From NCBI GenBank assembly GCA_900542495.1, contig UQNW01000004.1:1-64000 (forward strand): a stretch of DNA of 64,000 nucleotides, written 5' to 3'. The stretch comes from an uncultured Roseburia sp. Its GTDB lineage: Bacteria; Bacillota; Clostridia; Lachnospirales; Lachnospiraceae. This document shows, piece by piece, positions 15,544 to 23,761 of the stretch; position 1 is the first letter of the stretch; each line of letters opens with the position of its first letter. The notes under the pieces were generated by a model that searched no databases, had not been told where the DNA came from, and saw nothing but the letters and a program-made list of their open reading frames with translations. A program made the position numbers and the translations under genes.

Positions 15544-15553
15544 GCTCCTATTT
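15527..15553. terminator. compact bidirectional terminator across two stop codons
   Basis: AAATAGGAGCC (15527..15537) and GGCTCCTATTT (15543..15553) are perfect 11-bp arms with loop ATTTA. The hairpin contains the stop codons of both the PilT gene (15541..15543) and the convergent enolase gene (15548..15550). Confidence 0.75.
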
Positions 15554-16924
15554 CTTTCGGATTATCTCGGCTTTCCCATATCTTGCAGATTCTTTTAACT
15601 CTTCCTCAATACGGAGTAACTGATTGTATTTGGCGGTTCGTTCTCCTCTGCACGGTGCACCGGTCTTGATCTGTCCGGCATTCACTGCCACCGCAAGATC
15701 TGCGATAAAGGCATCCTCGGTCTCCCCGGAACGATGGGAGATCACTGCCTGATAACCAGCACATTTTGCCATCTCGATCGCCTCCATCGCTTCTGTGACG
15801 GTTCCGATCTGATTTACTTTAATGAGAACTGCATTTGCGACGTTTAAATCAATTCCGCATTTAATCCGCTTTGGATTTGTCACAAAAAGGTCATCCCCTA
15901 CAAGCTGGACTCTGCCGCCAATGCGTTTTGTCATTTTCTGCCAGCCTTCCCAGTCATCCTCAAATAAACCATCCTCGATCGACACGATTGGAAATTCTTC
16001 GATCAGTTCCTCATACAGGGCGATCATCTCATCTGCACTCCGCTTGACACTGTCCTTACAATAGTCCTTTGCAGAACCTTCTCCGGCTCCCTCTTCCGGC
16101 TCTTTTCCTGCCGCTCTGGATTCTCCCGGAAAAATGTATAATCCCGTCTCCTCGTCATACAGTTCACTTGCCGCTGCGTCCATGGCAAATACCACGTCAT
16201 CCCCTACATGATAGCCTGCCTTTTCCACCGCCTTCTGTAAATAGCGGAATACTTCCCTCGTGTCCTTGACATCCGGCGCAAATCCGCCCTCGTCCCCGAC
16301 TGCAGTGCTTAATCCCTCCTCGTTTAAGATCTGACGTAGGAAATGATAGATTTCTGCTCCCATACGGAGTCCGTCATGAAAATCGAGTGCTCCCACCGGC
16401 ATAATCATAAACTCCTGAAAATCAATGGAATTTTTTGCATGCACTCCACCGTTGATGACATTCATCATCGGAACCGGAAGAATGTGTGCTGCCGTTCCTC
16501 CGAGATAACGGTACAACGGCTGTTCTAATGCTTTTGCCGCGGTTTTGGCACACGCCATGGAAACGCCAAGAATTGCATTTGCACCAAGATTCCCCTTATT
16601 ATCCGTGCCATCCTCTTCCACCATGATGCGGTCGATTCCTGCTTGATCGAGCACATTAAAGCCAATGAGTTTTTCCCTGATCTTCTGGTTGACGTGATCC
16701 ACTACTTTCCGGACACCCAACCCAAAATACCGTTCCTCTCCATCCCGAAGTTCGATTGCCTCAAAACGCCCGGTGCTTGCGCCCGACGGAACGGACTCGC
16801 GCGCCGTGATCTTTTTTCCGGTTGTCTCTGTCTCGGCGGTCACTTCCACTTCGACCGTCGGATTTCCCCTGGAATCTAAAATTTCCCTTGCATGAACATC
16901 AATGATTTTAATAAATAAAGACAT
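15548..16924 (-). CDS. eno: enolase with extra inserted loop
   Basis: 458 aa; interconverts 2-phosphoglycerate and phosphoenolpyruvate in glycolysis. N-terminal fold MSLFIKIIDVHAREILDSRG. The active site is intact: VGDEGGFAPD, SIEDGLFEDDW, VGDDLFVTN, VLIKVNQIGT, and ISHRSGETED. Usual length is about 430. The extra residues lie around 256-283, between YIFPG and SADEM (SRAAGKEPEEGAGEGSAKDY and following), in frame. The insertion is Glu/Gly/Ala-rich, and its effect on the octamer or surface is unknown. AGGAGG precedes the ATG. Confidence 0.95.
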   Translation of the reverse strand: MSLFIKIIDVHAREILDSRGNPTVEVEVTAETETTGKKITARESVPSGASTGRFEAIELRDGEERYFGLGVRKVVDHVNQKIREKLIGFNVLDQAGIDRIMVEEDGTDNKGNLGANAILGVSMACAKTAAKALEQPLYRYLGGTAAHILPVPMMNVINGGVHAKNSIDFQEFMIMPVGALDFHDGLRMGAEIYHFLRQILNEEGLSTAVGDEGGFAPDVKDTREVFRYLQKAVEKAGYHVGDDVVFAMDAAASELYDEETGLYIFPGESRAAGKEPEEGAGEGSAKDYCKDSVKRSADEMIALYEELIEEFPIVSIEDGLFEDDWEGWQKMTKRIGGRVQLVGDDLFVTNPKRIKCGIDLNVANAVLIKVNQIGTVTEAMEAIEMAKCAGYQAVISHRSGETEDAFIADLAVAVNAGQIKTGAPCRGERTAKYNQLLRIEEELKESARYGKAEIIRKK

Positions 16925-16972
16925 ACTTTCCTCCTTGCATAATCTGCTTTTTGGAATAGTATGTCTTTTACT

Positions 16973-16989
16973 GTTTCATATTATGTAAT
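16973..16989. promoter_or_regulatory. candidate operator upstream of eno
   Basis: GTTTCATATTATGTAAT is close to the paired operators between the KDG kinases (GTTTCATATTATAAAAC and GTTTCATAATTTGTAAC). Proposed by similarity only. Confidence 0.4.
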
Positions 16990-17013
16990 TATCTGACGCT
17001 TCTGTTTTGGCTA

Positions 17014-17027
17014 TGTAAGCGTTTACA
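17014..17027. promoter_or_regulatory. cre-like / LacI-family operator
   Basis: TGTAAGCGTTTACA is a perfect match to the catabolite-responsive element TGWAARCGYTWNCA bound by CcpA, and is also a CG-centred palindrome typical of LacI-family operators. It lies between the divergent eno and LacI regulator genes, so either could be controlled. Apart from the elements listed, 16925..17290 is AT-rich and has no gene. Confidence 0.65.
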
Positions 17028-17189
17028 TTATGTATTCTTAGACTTGTTTCATTTCGTCAATAAGTATTTTCGATTATTTTGTGTATTTCGCATATTTTTG
17101 TTGATATTGCGCATATTATTTTAACATTTTTATTGTTTTTATCATTTCTTTTGTTGCTTTATTTTTTGCTTGATGTATAATATTCGTGG

Positions 17190-17219
17190 TTGCGGTGTAA
17201 CTGCTTTCATTTTTATAAT
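17190..17219 (+). promoter_or_regulatory. promoter of the lacI-uxaC operon
   Basis: TTGCGG (17190..17195), 18 bases, TATAAT (17214..17219). The perfect inverted repeat at 17241..17263 lies just downstream of the predicted start point. A second TATAAT at 17176..17181 has no clear -35. Confidence 0.5.
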
Positions 17220-17240
17220 ACACAAGCAGCTTTATTATAG

Positions 17241-17263
17241 TGTAAGAAAATCCATTTCTTACA
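17241..17263. promoter_or_regulatory. perfect inverted repeat, likely operator
   Basis: TGTAAGAAA and TTTCTTACA are separated by 5 bases, directly before the Shine-Dalgarno region of the LacI regulator. Its place near the predicted start of transcription suggests autoregulation; an RNA hairpin in the leader is the alternative. Confidence 0.5.
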
Positions 17264-17290
17264 TGGAGTATATTTTTCAGGGGATTTACT

Positions 17291-18307
17291 ATGGCAATGA
17301 CAATTTACGACATTTCAAAAAAAGCCGGTGTTTCCATCGCCACTGTATCACGTGTTTTAAATGACAGTGAAAACGTCCGCCCATCCACCCGGAAAAAAGT
17401 CATGGATGTCATCGACAAATACGATTACACTCCAAATGCTTTTGCCCGCGGCATGGGACTTCATTCCTTAAAAACGATCGGTATTCTCTGTGCAGACTCG
17501 TCTGACCTTTTTCTCGCAAAGGCAGTCTACTTTCTGGAGCAGGAATTACAGGCGAACGGATACGAATCACTTTTATGCTGTACCGGTTATAATCTGGACA
17601 TCAAGAAGAATTACCTTAATTTAATTCTTTCCAAAAAGGTGGACAGCATTATATTGGTAGGTTCGCACTTCATCGGTTCCACCGAGAATGAGAACCAGTA
17701 TATTAAGGATGTTTCCACGCAGGTTCCGATCATGCTGTTAAACGCTTCCTTTGATCATCCGAATGTTTACAGTACACTCTGTGATGATTATGGAACCATG
17801 TTTGAGGCAGCCACCGAAATGATCCAGTCAGGCATCACGGATATCCTGTATCTATATGATTCCAAATCCTACAGCGGTTTAAAGAAGCTTCACGGATTCT
17901 GCGACGCAATGAAAGAGTACAATATTCCGGGGTTTGAAAAGCTGATCCACTTTTATGACGGTAATATCGAACATCTGAATGAGGTTGCCGATTTTGTGGC
18001 CCGCATTGCAACAAAAGGTACGTCCTTTCATGGCATCATGACTTCAGATGATTCCCTTGCGATCGGCAGTATCAAATATGCACAGAAAAAAGGGATACGT
18101 ATCCCGGAAGAATTATCGGTTATGGGATATAACAATTCCATGCTGACAAACTGCTGTACGCCGGAATTAACCTCTGTCGACAACCGTTTAGAAACCCTGA
18201 CACACCAGTTAGTCCAGACATTGCTCGGTGTTTTAGCCGGAGAGGAAATGCCAAAAAAATCGATTTTCTCTGGAAAAATCATAAAACGAGGAACAACATT
18301 ATTTTAA
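17291..18307 (+). CDS. LacI-family transcriptional regulator
   Basis: 338 aa. The N-terminal helix-turn-helix reads TIYDISKKAGVSIATVSRVL and the hinge helix is PNAFARGMGL. The C-terminal sugar-binding fold (about 65-338) contains GIMTSDDSLAIGSIKYAQ. It precedes uxaC by 19 bases, so it is probably the local regulator of uronate catabolism (inducer unknown). CAGGGG lies 8 bases before the ATG. Confidence 0.9.
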   Translation: MAMTIYDISKKAGVSIATVSRVLNDSENVRPSTRKKVMDVIDKYDYTPNAFARGMGLHSLKTIGILCADSSDLFLAKAVYFLEQELQANGYESLLCCTGYNLDIKKNYLNLILSKKVDSIILVGSHFIGSTENENQYIKDVSTQVPIMLLNASFDHPNVYSTLCDDYGTMFEAATEMIQSGITDILYLYDSKSYSGLKKLHGFCDAMKEYNIPGFEKLIHFYDGNIEHLNEVADFVARIATKGTSFHGIMTSDDSLAIGSIKYAQKKGIRIPEELSVMGYNNSMLTNCCTPELTSVDNRLETLTHQLVQTLLGVLAGEEMPKKSIFSGKIIKRGTTLF

Positions 18308-18326
18308 CTTTTAGGAGGACATTATT

Positions 18327-19745
18327 ATGAAACCATTTATGGACAAGAATTTTCTTCTTTCCAACGAAACAGCTCAGAAATTATATTTTGATTATGCAGC
18401 GACAACACCTGTATTAGATTATCACTGCCATATCAATCCACAGGAGATTTACGAGGACCGCCAGTTCGAAACCATCACTCAGGTATGGCTCGGCGGCGAC
18501 CATTACAAATGGCGTTTTATGCGTTCCTGTGGTGTGGATGAATACTACATCACCGGGGAAGCTCCAGACAAAGAAAAATTTTTCAAATGGGCTGAGTGCT
18601 TAGGAAAAGCAATCGGAAACCCACTTTTCCACTGGAGTCATCTCGAACTGCAGAAATATTTCGGATATCACGGTGTTTTGAACAAAAAAACAGCGGAGGA
18701 AGTCTGGAATCTCTGTAATGAAAAGCTTGCAGACCCATCCATGTCTGTCCGCAACATCATCAAACAGTCCAACGTAACTTTGATCTGCACAACAGACGAT
18801 CCTGTCGACAGCTTAGAGTGGCACAAAAAAATCGCTGAGGACAACAGCTTTGATGTTCAGGTTCTTCCGGCATGGCGTCCTGACAAAGCAATGAATATCG
18901 AAAAACCTGCTTATCCTGATTACCTTGCAGCGTTATCTGAAGCTTCCGGCATCAAAGTAGATTCCTTTGCTTCTTTATGTGAGGCATTAAAAAACCGTAT
19001 GGATTTCTTTGCTTCCATGGGATGCTCCGTGTCCGACCATGGTTTAGAGTACGTTATGTACGCTCCTGCTTCTGCTGAGACTGTAGAATCTATTTTTGCA
19101 AAACGTCTTGGCGGCGCTTCTGTCACAAGAGAAGAGGAACTCATTTTCAAAACAGCATTTATGGTTTTTGTTGGAAAAGAATATGCCAGAAGAAGCTGGG
19201 TAATGCAGCTTCATTATGGATGCAAACGCGACAACAACACTCCAATGTTCAACAAACTTGGTCCTGATACCGGTTACGACTGCATCAATAACTATGCTCC
19301 TTCTTCCGAAATGGCAGATTTCTTAAACGCATTAAACAGTACAGACGAGCTTCCAAAAACCATTTTATACAGCTTAAATCCAAACGATAACCAGTCCATC
19401 GGTACGATTCTTGGATGTTTTCAGGATTCTACTGCTGTTGCCAAGATCCAGCAGGGTTCTGCATGGTGGTTCAACGATCATAAGACCGGCATGACTGACC
19501 AGATGATCTCCCTTGCAAACCTTGGAAATCTTTCTGGTTTTGTTGGAATGTTAACAGATTCCAGAAGCTTTTTATCTTATACCCGCCACGATTATTTCAG
19601 AAGAATTCTCTGCAATCTGATCGGTACCTGGGTAGAAAACGGAGAATATCCTGCTGATTATGAGACTTTAGAGGAAATCGTCCGCGGAATTTCCTACAAC
19701 AACGCAGTGAACTATTTCAATTTTAATTTAGAGTTAGTGAAATAA
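18327..19745 (+). CDS. uxaC: glucuronate isomerase
   Basis: 472 aa, typical length. Isomerises D-glucuronate to D-fructuronate and D-galacturonate to D-tagaturonate, the first step of hexuronate breakdown. The metal site DYHCHINP is near the N-terminus, with other family marks such as HYKWRFMRSCGV and the C-terminal DSRSFLSYTRHDYFRRILC. AGGAGGACATT precedes the ATG. Products would be fed through KDG, matching the KDG kinases 1-3 kb away; the reductase and dehydratase steps are not in the window. Confidence 0.97.
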   Translation: MKPFMDKNFLLSNETAQKLYFDYAATTPVLDYHCHINPQEIYEDRQFETITQVWLGGDHYKWRFMRSCGVDEYYITGEAPDKEKFFKWAECLGKAIGNPLFHWSHLELQKYFGYHGVLNKKTAEEVWNLCNEKLADPSMSVRNIIKQSNVTLICTTDDPVDSLEWHKKIAEDNSFDVQVLPAWRPDKAMNIEKPAYPDYLAALSEASGIKVDSFASLCEALKNRMDFFASMGCSVSDHGLEYVMYAPASAETVESIFAKRLGGASVTREEELIFKTAFMVFVGKEYARRSWVMQLHYGCKRDNNTPMFNKLGPDTGYDCINNYAPSSEMADFLNALNSTDELPKTILYSLNPNDNQSIGTILGCFQDSTAVAKIQQGSAWWFNDHKTGMTDQMISLANLGNLSGFVGMLTDSRSFLSYTRHDYFRRILCNLIGTWVENGEYPADYETLEEIVRGISYNNAVNYFNFNLELVK

Positions 19746-19755
19746 TTTTTAATTG

Positions 19756-19783
19756 ATGACCTGTTTCAACCGGATCAGGTCAT
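19756..19783 (+). terminator. hairpin after uxaC
   Basis: ATGACCTG (19756..19763) and CAGGTCAT (19776..19783) are perfect arms 11 bases after the uxaC stop codon. There is no T run after it, so it may be a weak terminator or a structure protecting the 3' end. Confidence 0.4.
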
Positions 19784-19888
19784 GATCTTGTCAAAGACGC
19801 ATTGAGCGGAGAACATTTTGCGGAGTACTTCTTCGCTTCCTGCAAAGATGATGCGATCGCAGATTGTGTTCGCGAAATTCTGAAGTAA
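19760..19888 (+). pseudogene. C-terminal gene fragment behind uxaC
   Basis: An open frame without a start, from a TGA at 19757 to TAA at 19886, reads protein-like sequence: GHDLVKDALSGEHFAEYFFA, then SCKDDAIADCVREILK. It looks like the tail of a removed gene. Its place after uxaC suggests a lost uronate gene such as a reductase, but no family can be named. Confidence 0.35.
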
Positions 19889-19901
19889 AACGGAGTTTAA
19901 T

Positions 19902-19990
19902 AAAAAGAAAAATCGTACAAACAAATATGATTTCCTTTGTGAGCTTTGCGAACAGGAACATCATATTTCGTTTGTACGATTTTTCTTTTT
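19902..19990. repeat. 34-bp near-perfect hairpin, probable bidirectional terminator
   Basis: AAAAAGAAAAATCGTACAAAC (19902..19922) pairs exactly with 19970..19990. One bulged C follows, then 9 more pairs (AAATATGAT / ATCATATTT) and TTCC/GGAA, around a 19-base loop. The stem is far longer than a common terminator. Both uxaC and the convergent CarD gene end into this region. Confidence 0.7.
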
Positions 19991-20042
19991 TCATAGCCAT
20001 TTTCTTTTTTTCATGCTCATCCATACTGACTTGTGATGCTTC

Positions 20043-20543
20043 TTATGCTTCAAGGCGCTTACAGATGTAGTCTTCCATTTCACTTTTGGATACTCCAAGC
20101 GTCAATGACAATTCCCCATAAAGTTCATTCTCTGCCGCTTTTAAATACCGTTCATCTAACGATGTTATCTTTTTGCCCTGAGCGATCCGCTCCTTTTTTC
20201 GGAAATATAATGTCTTGATAATACTGATCCACGCTCTGTAATCGCAGGTCTTTAACGCTTCCTTATATTGAAGCTCACGCTGTTTCTCATTCGCCACCCA
20301 CAATTCCTCGATCTGTGGCATCTCCTCGATCAACTGCTCTGCCTCCTGCTTTGTGATCACTTTGCGCATCGCTACTTTCGCATTATCCGTCGGTGCATAT
20401 ATTTTCCCGTTTCTGTCTTCTAACGGAGCTAAAACATAATACAGCCTGTCCTTGTTGCTGCCGGGAATATCAATATGTGTGATCTCCTCTACCTGGCAGA
20501 CACCTTTGCATCCATAAACAATATATTCTCCTACTTCAAACAT
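20043..20543 (-). CDS. CarD family transcription factor
   Basis: 166 aa from MFEVGEYI at 20543; the frame is open upstream to 20705, but that part is low-complexity and does not look coding. The N-terminal Tudor-like domain MFEVGEYIVYGCKGVCQVEE contacts the RNA polymerase beta subunit. The C-terminal helical part (KTLYFRKKERIAQGKKITSL) binds upstream DNA. CarD/CdnL proteins stabilise open complexes, often at rRNA and stress genes. No close operon partner. Confidence 0.9.
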   Translation of the reverse strand: MFEVGEYIVYGCKGVCQVEEITHIDIPGSNKDRLYYVLAPLEDRNGKIYAPTDNAKVAMRKVITKQEAEQLIEEMPQIEELWVANEKQRELQYKEALKTCDYRAWISIIKTLYFRKKERIAQGKKITSLDERYLKAAENELYGELSLTLGVSKSEMEDYICKRLEA

Positions 20544-20680
20544 TTTTCCATGATTCTCCTTTCTATTCGATTTTAACACGAAAAGTTCACAAATGTCAGT
20601 ATATTTCTTTTTCATTTTCTCAATTTTGTGAAAACTGTCAAAAAGCTTTGCGGAGCATTTTTGTCTATATTGTATAAAAC

Positions 20681-20709
20681 AAAAAAGCCGTACATATCTA
20701 TGCACGACT
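20681..20709 (-). terminator. terminator of the KDG kinase gene
   Basis: Minus strand AGTCGTGCAT pairs with ATGTACGGCT, with two wobbles, and is followed by TTTTT. A second small hairpin, TCTTTGCT / AGCAAAGA, lies at about 20779..20801, closer to the gene. Confidence 0.7.
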
Positions 20710-20820
20710 TTCTCGTATCAGTGAACTGGGTGATTCACTAATGACATATATTAAATTAGGGAAAGGAATTATAAATGTCTCTTTGCTAAAAATCAGCAAA
20801 GACCTTTATAGCAAAATAAA

Positions 20821-21846
20821 TTATCTCTGAACACGTCCGGAAGCATCTCCACCAGCTAATTTCTGAACTTCAGAAACGCTAACCTGGTTGAAGTCACCCT
20901 CGATAGAGTGTTTCAGACAGCTTGCAGCTACTGCAAACTCGATTGTATCCTGTGGAGCATAATCATTTAAGCAAGCGTAAATTAATCCGCCACCGAAGGA
21001 ATCTCCACCACCTACACGGTCAACAATGTGCATTAAATATTCTTTGGAGAAGTAGCTCTCGCCGTTCTCATATAACATTGCTGCCCATTTATTATCATTT
21101 GCGGAAATAGAAGTTCTCAATGTGATAGCAACTTTCTTAAATCCGAAACGGTCTGTTAATTTCTGTGCAACTTCTTTGTATCCGGCTTTGTTTAACTCAC
21201 CTGCAGTTACTTCTGTACCTTCAGATTTGATTCCGAATACGTCGTTTGCATCTTCCTCGTTGGAGATACATACATCAACATATTTGCAAAGCTCGCCCAT
21301 AACCTGTCCGGCTTTTTCTTTGGACCATAATTTGTTACGGTAATTTAAGTCACAGCTTACTGTGATTCCTTTTGCTTTTGCAGCTTTACAAGCCTCTAAG
21401 CAGATTGCAGCTACGTTATCGCCAAGTGCTGGTGTGATACCTGTGAAATGGAACCAGTCAGCTCCCTCAAAAATCTCATCCCAGTTAAAATCTGCTGTTG
21501 TTGCTGTTGCAATTGCAGATCCGGCACGGTCATAAATAACTTTGGAAGGTCTCTGGCTTGCGCCCTTCTCCAAGAAGTAGATACCTACTCTGTCACCACC
21601 GCGAACGATCTTGGAAGTATCAACTCCGAACTGTCTTAAAGAGTTCACACCTGCCTGTCCGATCTCATGAGCTGGTAACTTTGTAACGAAACTTGCATCT
21701 ACACCGTAGTTAGCTAAAGAGATTGCCACGTTAGCCTCTCCACCGCCATAAGTAGCGCCATAAGATGCAGCCTGAACGAAACGATAGTATCCTTCTGGTG
21801 CAAGACGAAGCATGATCTCACCAAATGTAACGACTTTCTTTGCCAT
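20821..21846 (-). CDS. kdgK: 2-keto-3-deoxygluconate kinase (PfkB family)
   Basis: 341 aa from MAKKVVTF at 21846, chosen because GGAGG lies 10 bases upstream; an upstream ATG adds 10 residues. It would phosphorylate KDG to KDPG in uronate and pectin catabolism. PfkB marks: GGGEANVAISLANYG near the N-terminus and DRVGGGDSFGGGLIYA, with the catalytic Asp, near the C-terminus. DLNYRNKLWS is typical of KDG kinases. Divergent from a second PfkB gene, with shared operators. A role for other 2-keto sugars is possible. Confidence 0.88.
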   Translation of the reverse strand: MAKKVVTFGEIMLRLAPEGYYRFVQAASYGATYGGGEANVAISLANYGVDASFVTKLPAHEIGQAGVNSLRQFGVDTSKIVRGGDRVGIYFLEKGASQRPSKVIYDRAGSAIATATTADFNWDEIFEGADWFHFTGITPALGDNVAAICLEACKAAKAKGITVSCDLNYRNKLWSKEKAGQVMGELCKYVDVCISNEEDANDVFGIKSEGTEVTAGELNKAGYKEVAQKLTDRFGFKKVAITLRTSISANDNKWAAMLYENGESYFSKEYLMHIVDRVGGGDSFGGGLIYACLNDYAPQDTIEFAVAASCLKHSIEGDFNQVSVSEVQKLAGGDASGRVQR

Positions 21847-21878
21847 GTTTTTATTTCCTCCATGTTTTAAATTCATAA

Positions 21879-21915
21879 GTTCCGTATAATGGAACTGTGT
21901 TTCATAATTTGTAAC
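21879..21915. promoter_or_regulatory. paired operators, kdgK side
   Basis: GTTCCGTATAATGGAAC (21879..21895) and GTTTCATAATTTGTAAC (21899..21915) are 17-bp imperfect palindromes whose centres are 20 bp apart, two helical turns. They overlap the predicted kdgK start of transcription, so a bound protein would repress. Confidence 0.7.
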
Positions 21916-21918
21916 TTT

Positions 21919-21946
21919 ATTATAACATCAATCCTGCAAATGTCAA
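21919..21946 (-). promoter_or_regulatory. kdgK promoter
   Basis: Minus strand TTGACA (21941..21946), 16 bases, TATAAT (21919..21924). Confidence 0.75.
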
Positions 21947-21990
21947 ACATGTTTTTTCAATAACTACTTTTCAATTTTGTTTCTTTGCGT

Positions 21991-21996
21991 TATAAT
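21991..21996 (+). promoter_or_regulatory. -10 element of the second PfkB gene
   Basis: TATAAT on the plus strand; the best -35 at 17 bases is TTTTCA (21968..21973). The second operator pair begins 13 bases downstream, so the same repression layout is repeated on the opposite strand. Confidence 0.5.
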
Positions 21997-22008
21997 GCAT
22001 TTGAAAGT

Positions 22009-22045
22009 GGTTCGTATTATAGAACTTAGTTTCATATTATAAAAC
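22009..22045. promoter_or_regulatory. paired operators, second PfkB side
   Basis: GTTCGTATTATAGAAC (22010..22025) and GTTTCATATTATAAAAC (22029..22045) repeat the motif of the first pair, again with centres about 20 bp apart. A weaker fifth site, GTTTCTATCATATGAAAT, is at 22074..22091. Confidence 0.7.
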
Positions 22046-22150
22046 TTTTTGCATAAAATATTGCAACAAATATGTTTCTATCATATGAAATAATGATTCT
22101 GTTCCACAAAACAGCAGCCACATTTTTTCAAACAACAGGAGGTACTTGTT

Positions 22151-23173
22151 ATGGATCGTAAATATGATGTGATCACATTAGGGGAAATTTTATTAAGACT
22201 TTCAACGCCGATAAACGGCAGACTCGCGCAGGGCGACACACTGATGAAACATCTTGGAGGTGCAGAGTTAAATATTGCATCTGAGATTGGGCAGCTCGGT
22301 TTAAATACCGCTATTATCTCCAAAATACCAAATAATCTGCTGGCTGCATTTATCAAAAACCAGTTAAATGCTTCCAGAGTCAGTGAAAATTATCTGATTG
22401 AAGACCATTCTGACGACAGCCGTATCGGCATTTATTATTATGAATATGGTTCTTATCCGAGAAAACCGCGTGTTGTCTATGACAGAAAGCACTCTTCTAT
22501 CAACAATATTGAGATTTCAGACGTGCCACAGACACTTTTTTACAATACACGCCTGTTCCATACAAGTGGAATCACACTCGGACTTGGCGGAAAGGCACAG
22601 GATTTTGCCATTCACTGTATTAAAGAATTCAAAAAACAGGGAACACTGATCTCCTTTGATGTCAACTATCGTTCCAATCTCTGGACCGGTGAGGAAGCAA
22701 GAAAATGCATTGAAACCATTCTTCCGTATGTAGATATTTTCTTCTGCTCCGAAGATACAGCAAGACTTACCTTCGGAAAAACCGGCACGATCAACGAAAT
22801 CCAGAAATCCTTCTGCGAGGAATATCCGATTTCTGTTGTTGCTTCCACAGAGCGTACCGTGATCACTCCGAAGAAACATAATTTTACTTCTATTATTTAT
22901 TCCGCAAAAGAAGATACTTACTATCGGGAAAATCCTTATAACAACATTGATGTTGTTGACCGTATCGGAAGCGGAGACGCCTATGTATCCGGCGCGCTTT
23001 ACGGATATTTGAAACATGGCGACTGCCAGAGAGCGTTAGAATACGGTAATGCCATGGCTGCGATCAAACACAGCGTCATTGGCGACATGGTATTTACAGA
23101 TTTAGAGGAGATTGACAGCATTATCGACCAGCACAAAAATACGTCCGGCTATCAGGCTGAGATGAACCGCTGA
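22151..23173 (+). CDS. PfkB sugar kinase, KDG-kinase-like
   Basis: 340 aa, related to but divergent from the neighbour at 20821. GGAELNIASEIGQLG and DRIGSGDAYVSGALYG give the PfkB signatures with the catalytic Asp, and DVNYRSNLWTGEEA matches the KDG-kinase type. AGGAGG precedes the ATG. Having two such kinases under matched operators suggests different substrates, for example KDG and a related 2-keto-3-deoxy sugar, or fructuronate-type intermediates; the sequence does not settle this. Confidence 0.82.
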   Translation: MDRKYDVITLGEILLRLSTPINGRLAQGDTLMKHLGGAELNIASEIGQLGLNTAIISKIPNNLLAAFIKNQLNASRVSENYLIEDHSDDSRIGIYYYEYGSYPRKPRVVYDRKHSSINNIEISDVPQTLFYNTRLFHTSGITLGLGGKAQDFAIHCIKEFKKQGTLISFDVNYRSNLWTGEEARKCIETILPYVDIFFCSEDTARLTFGKTGTINEIQKSFCEEYPISVVASTERTVITPKKHNFTSIIYSAKEDTYYRENPYNNIDVVDRIGSGDAYVSGALYGYLKHGDCQRALEYGNAMAAIKHSVIGDMVFTDLEEIDSIIDQHKNTSGYQAEMNR

Positions 23174-23178
23174 CATTT

Positions 23179-23748
23179 TTAACAGAGTTCCACACGCTCT
23201 GCCTGAAAAAACTCTGCTTCTTTTTCCTCGTGTGTGACAAAAAGAACCGTTTTTCCGTTTGTCTGCTCTTTTATCATAAGCGCAACCTTCTCTTTTGTGC
23301 AGGCGTCCAGCCCCTGCAGCGGTTCATCCATGAAAAGGATATCATACTCTGCCAAAAGTGCCCTTGCAATTGCCACACGGCGCTTCATGCCGCCACTGTA
23401 CTCACTTACCGGCTTTCCAATGATATCCTTTAGTTCCATTTTCTGTAAAAAACGTTCAATCTCTGCGTCTGATTTTCCAGTCGTAATGCGGATGTTTGTC
23501 ACGGCATCCAGGTTTTCAAATAAACGGTTTTCCTGAAAAATCGCACTGATTTTTTTATGCTCCATTCCGGTAACGGCTCCTTCGTCAGCCTTTACAAGCC
23601 CCATTAAAACCGCCAGCAATGTTGTCTTTCCAATACCCGATTTTCCCATAATGCAGGTCATTTTTCCTTCCTGAAACCGACAGGAAAAATGATCTAACAC
23701 TTTTTGATTTTCATATGATTTACATAAATCTTTCACTATAATATCCAT
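23179..23748 (-). CDS. ABC transporter ATP-binding protein
   Basis: 189 aa from MDIIVKDL at 23748; an in-frame ATG at 23772 overlaps the permease gene by 11 bases. Walker A MGKSGIGKTTLL, the signature SEYSGGMKRRVAIARALL, Walker B ILFMDEP and the switch His VTHEEKE are all present, so it is an active ATPase. Short for the family (usually about 240). It energises the permease and lipoprotein encoded upstream. Confidence 0.9.
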   Translation of the reverse strand: MDIIVKDLCKSYENQKVLDHFSCRFQEGKMTCIMGKSGIGKTTLLAVLMGLVKADEGAVTGMEHKKISAIFQENRLFENLDAVTNIRITTGKSDAEIERFLQKMELKDIIGKPVSEYSGGMKRRVAIARALLAEYDILFMDEPLQGLDACTKEKVALMIKEQTNGKTVLFVTHEEKEAEFFQAERVELC

Positions 23749-23761
23749 TTTTTCCACGTCC

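Noticed and set aside
16069..16160. Frameshift or assembly error as cause of the enolase insertion
   Set aside because: The frame is kept on both sides and downstream motifs are intact, so a true in-frame insertion is simpler.
19791..20024. Minus-strand frame of 77 codons over the long hairpin
   Set aside because: Lys/Arg/Phe low-complexity sequence produced by the hairpin; no ribosome binding site.
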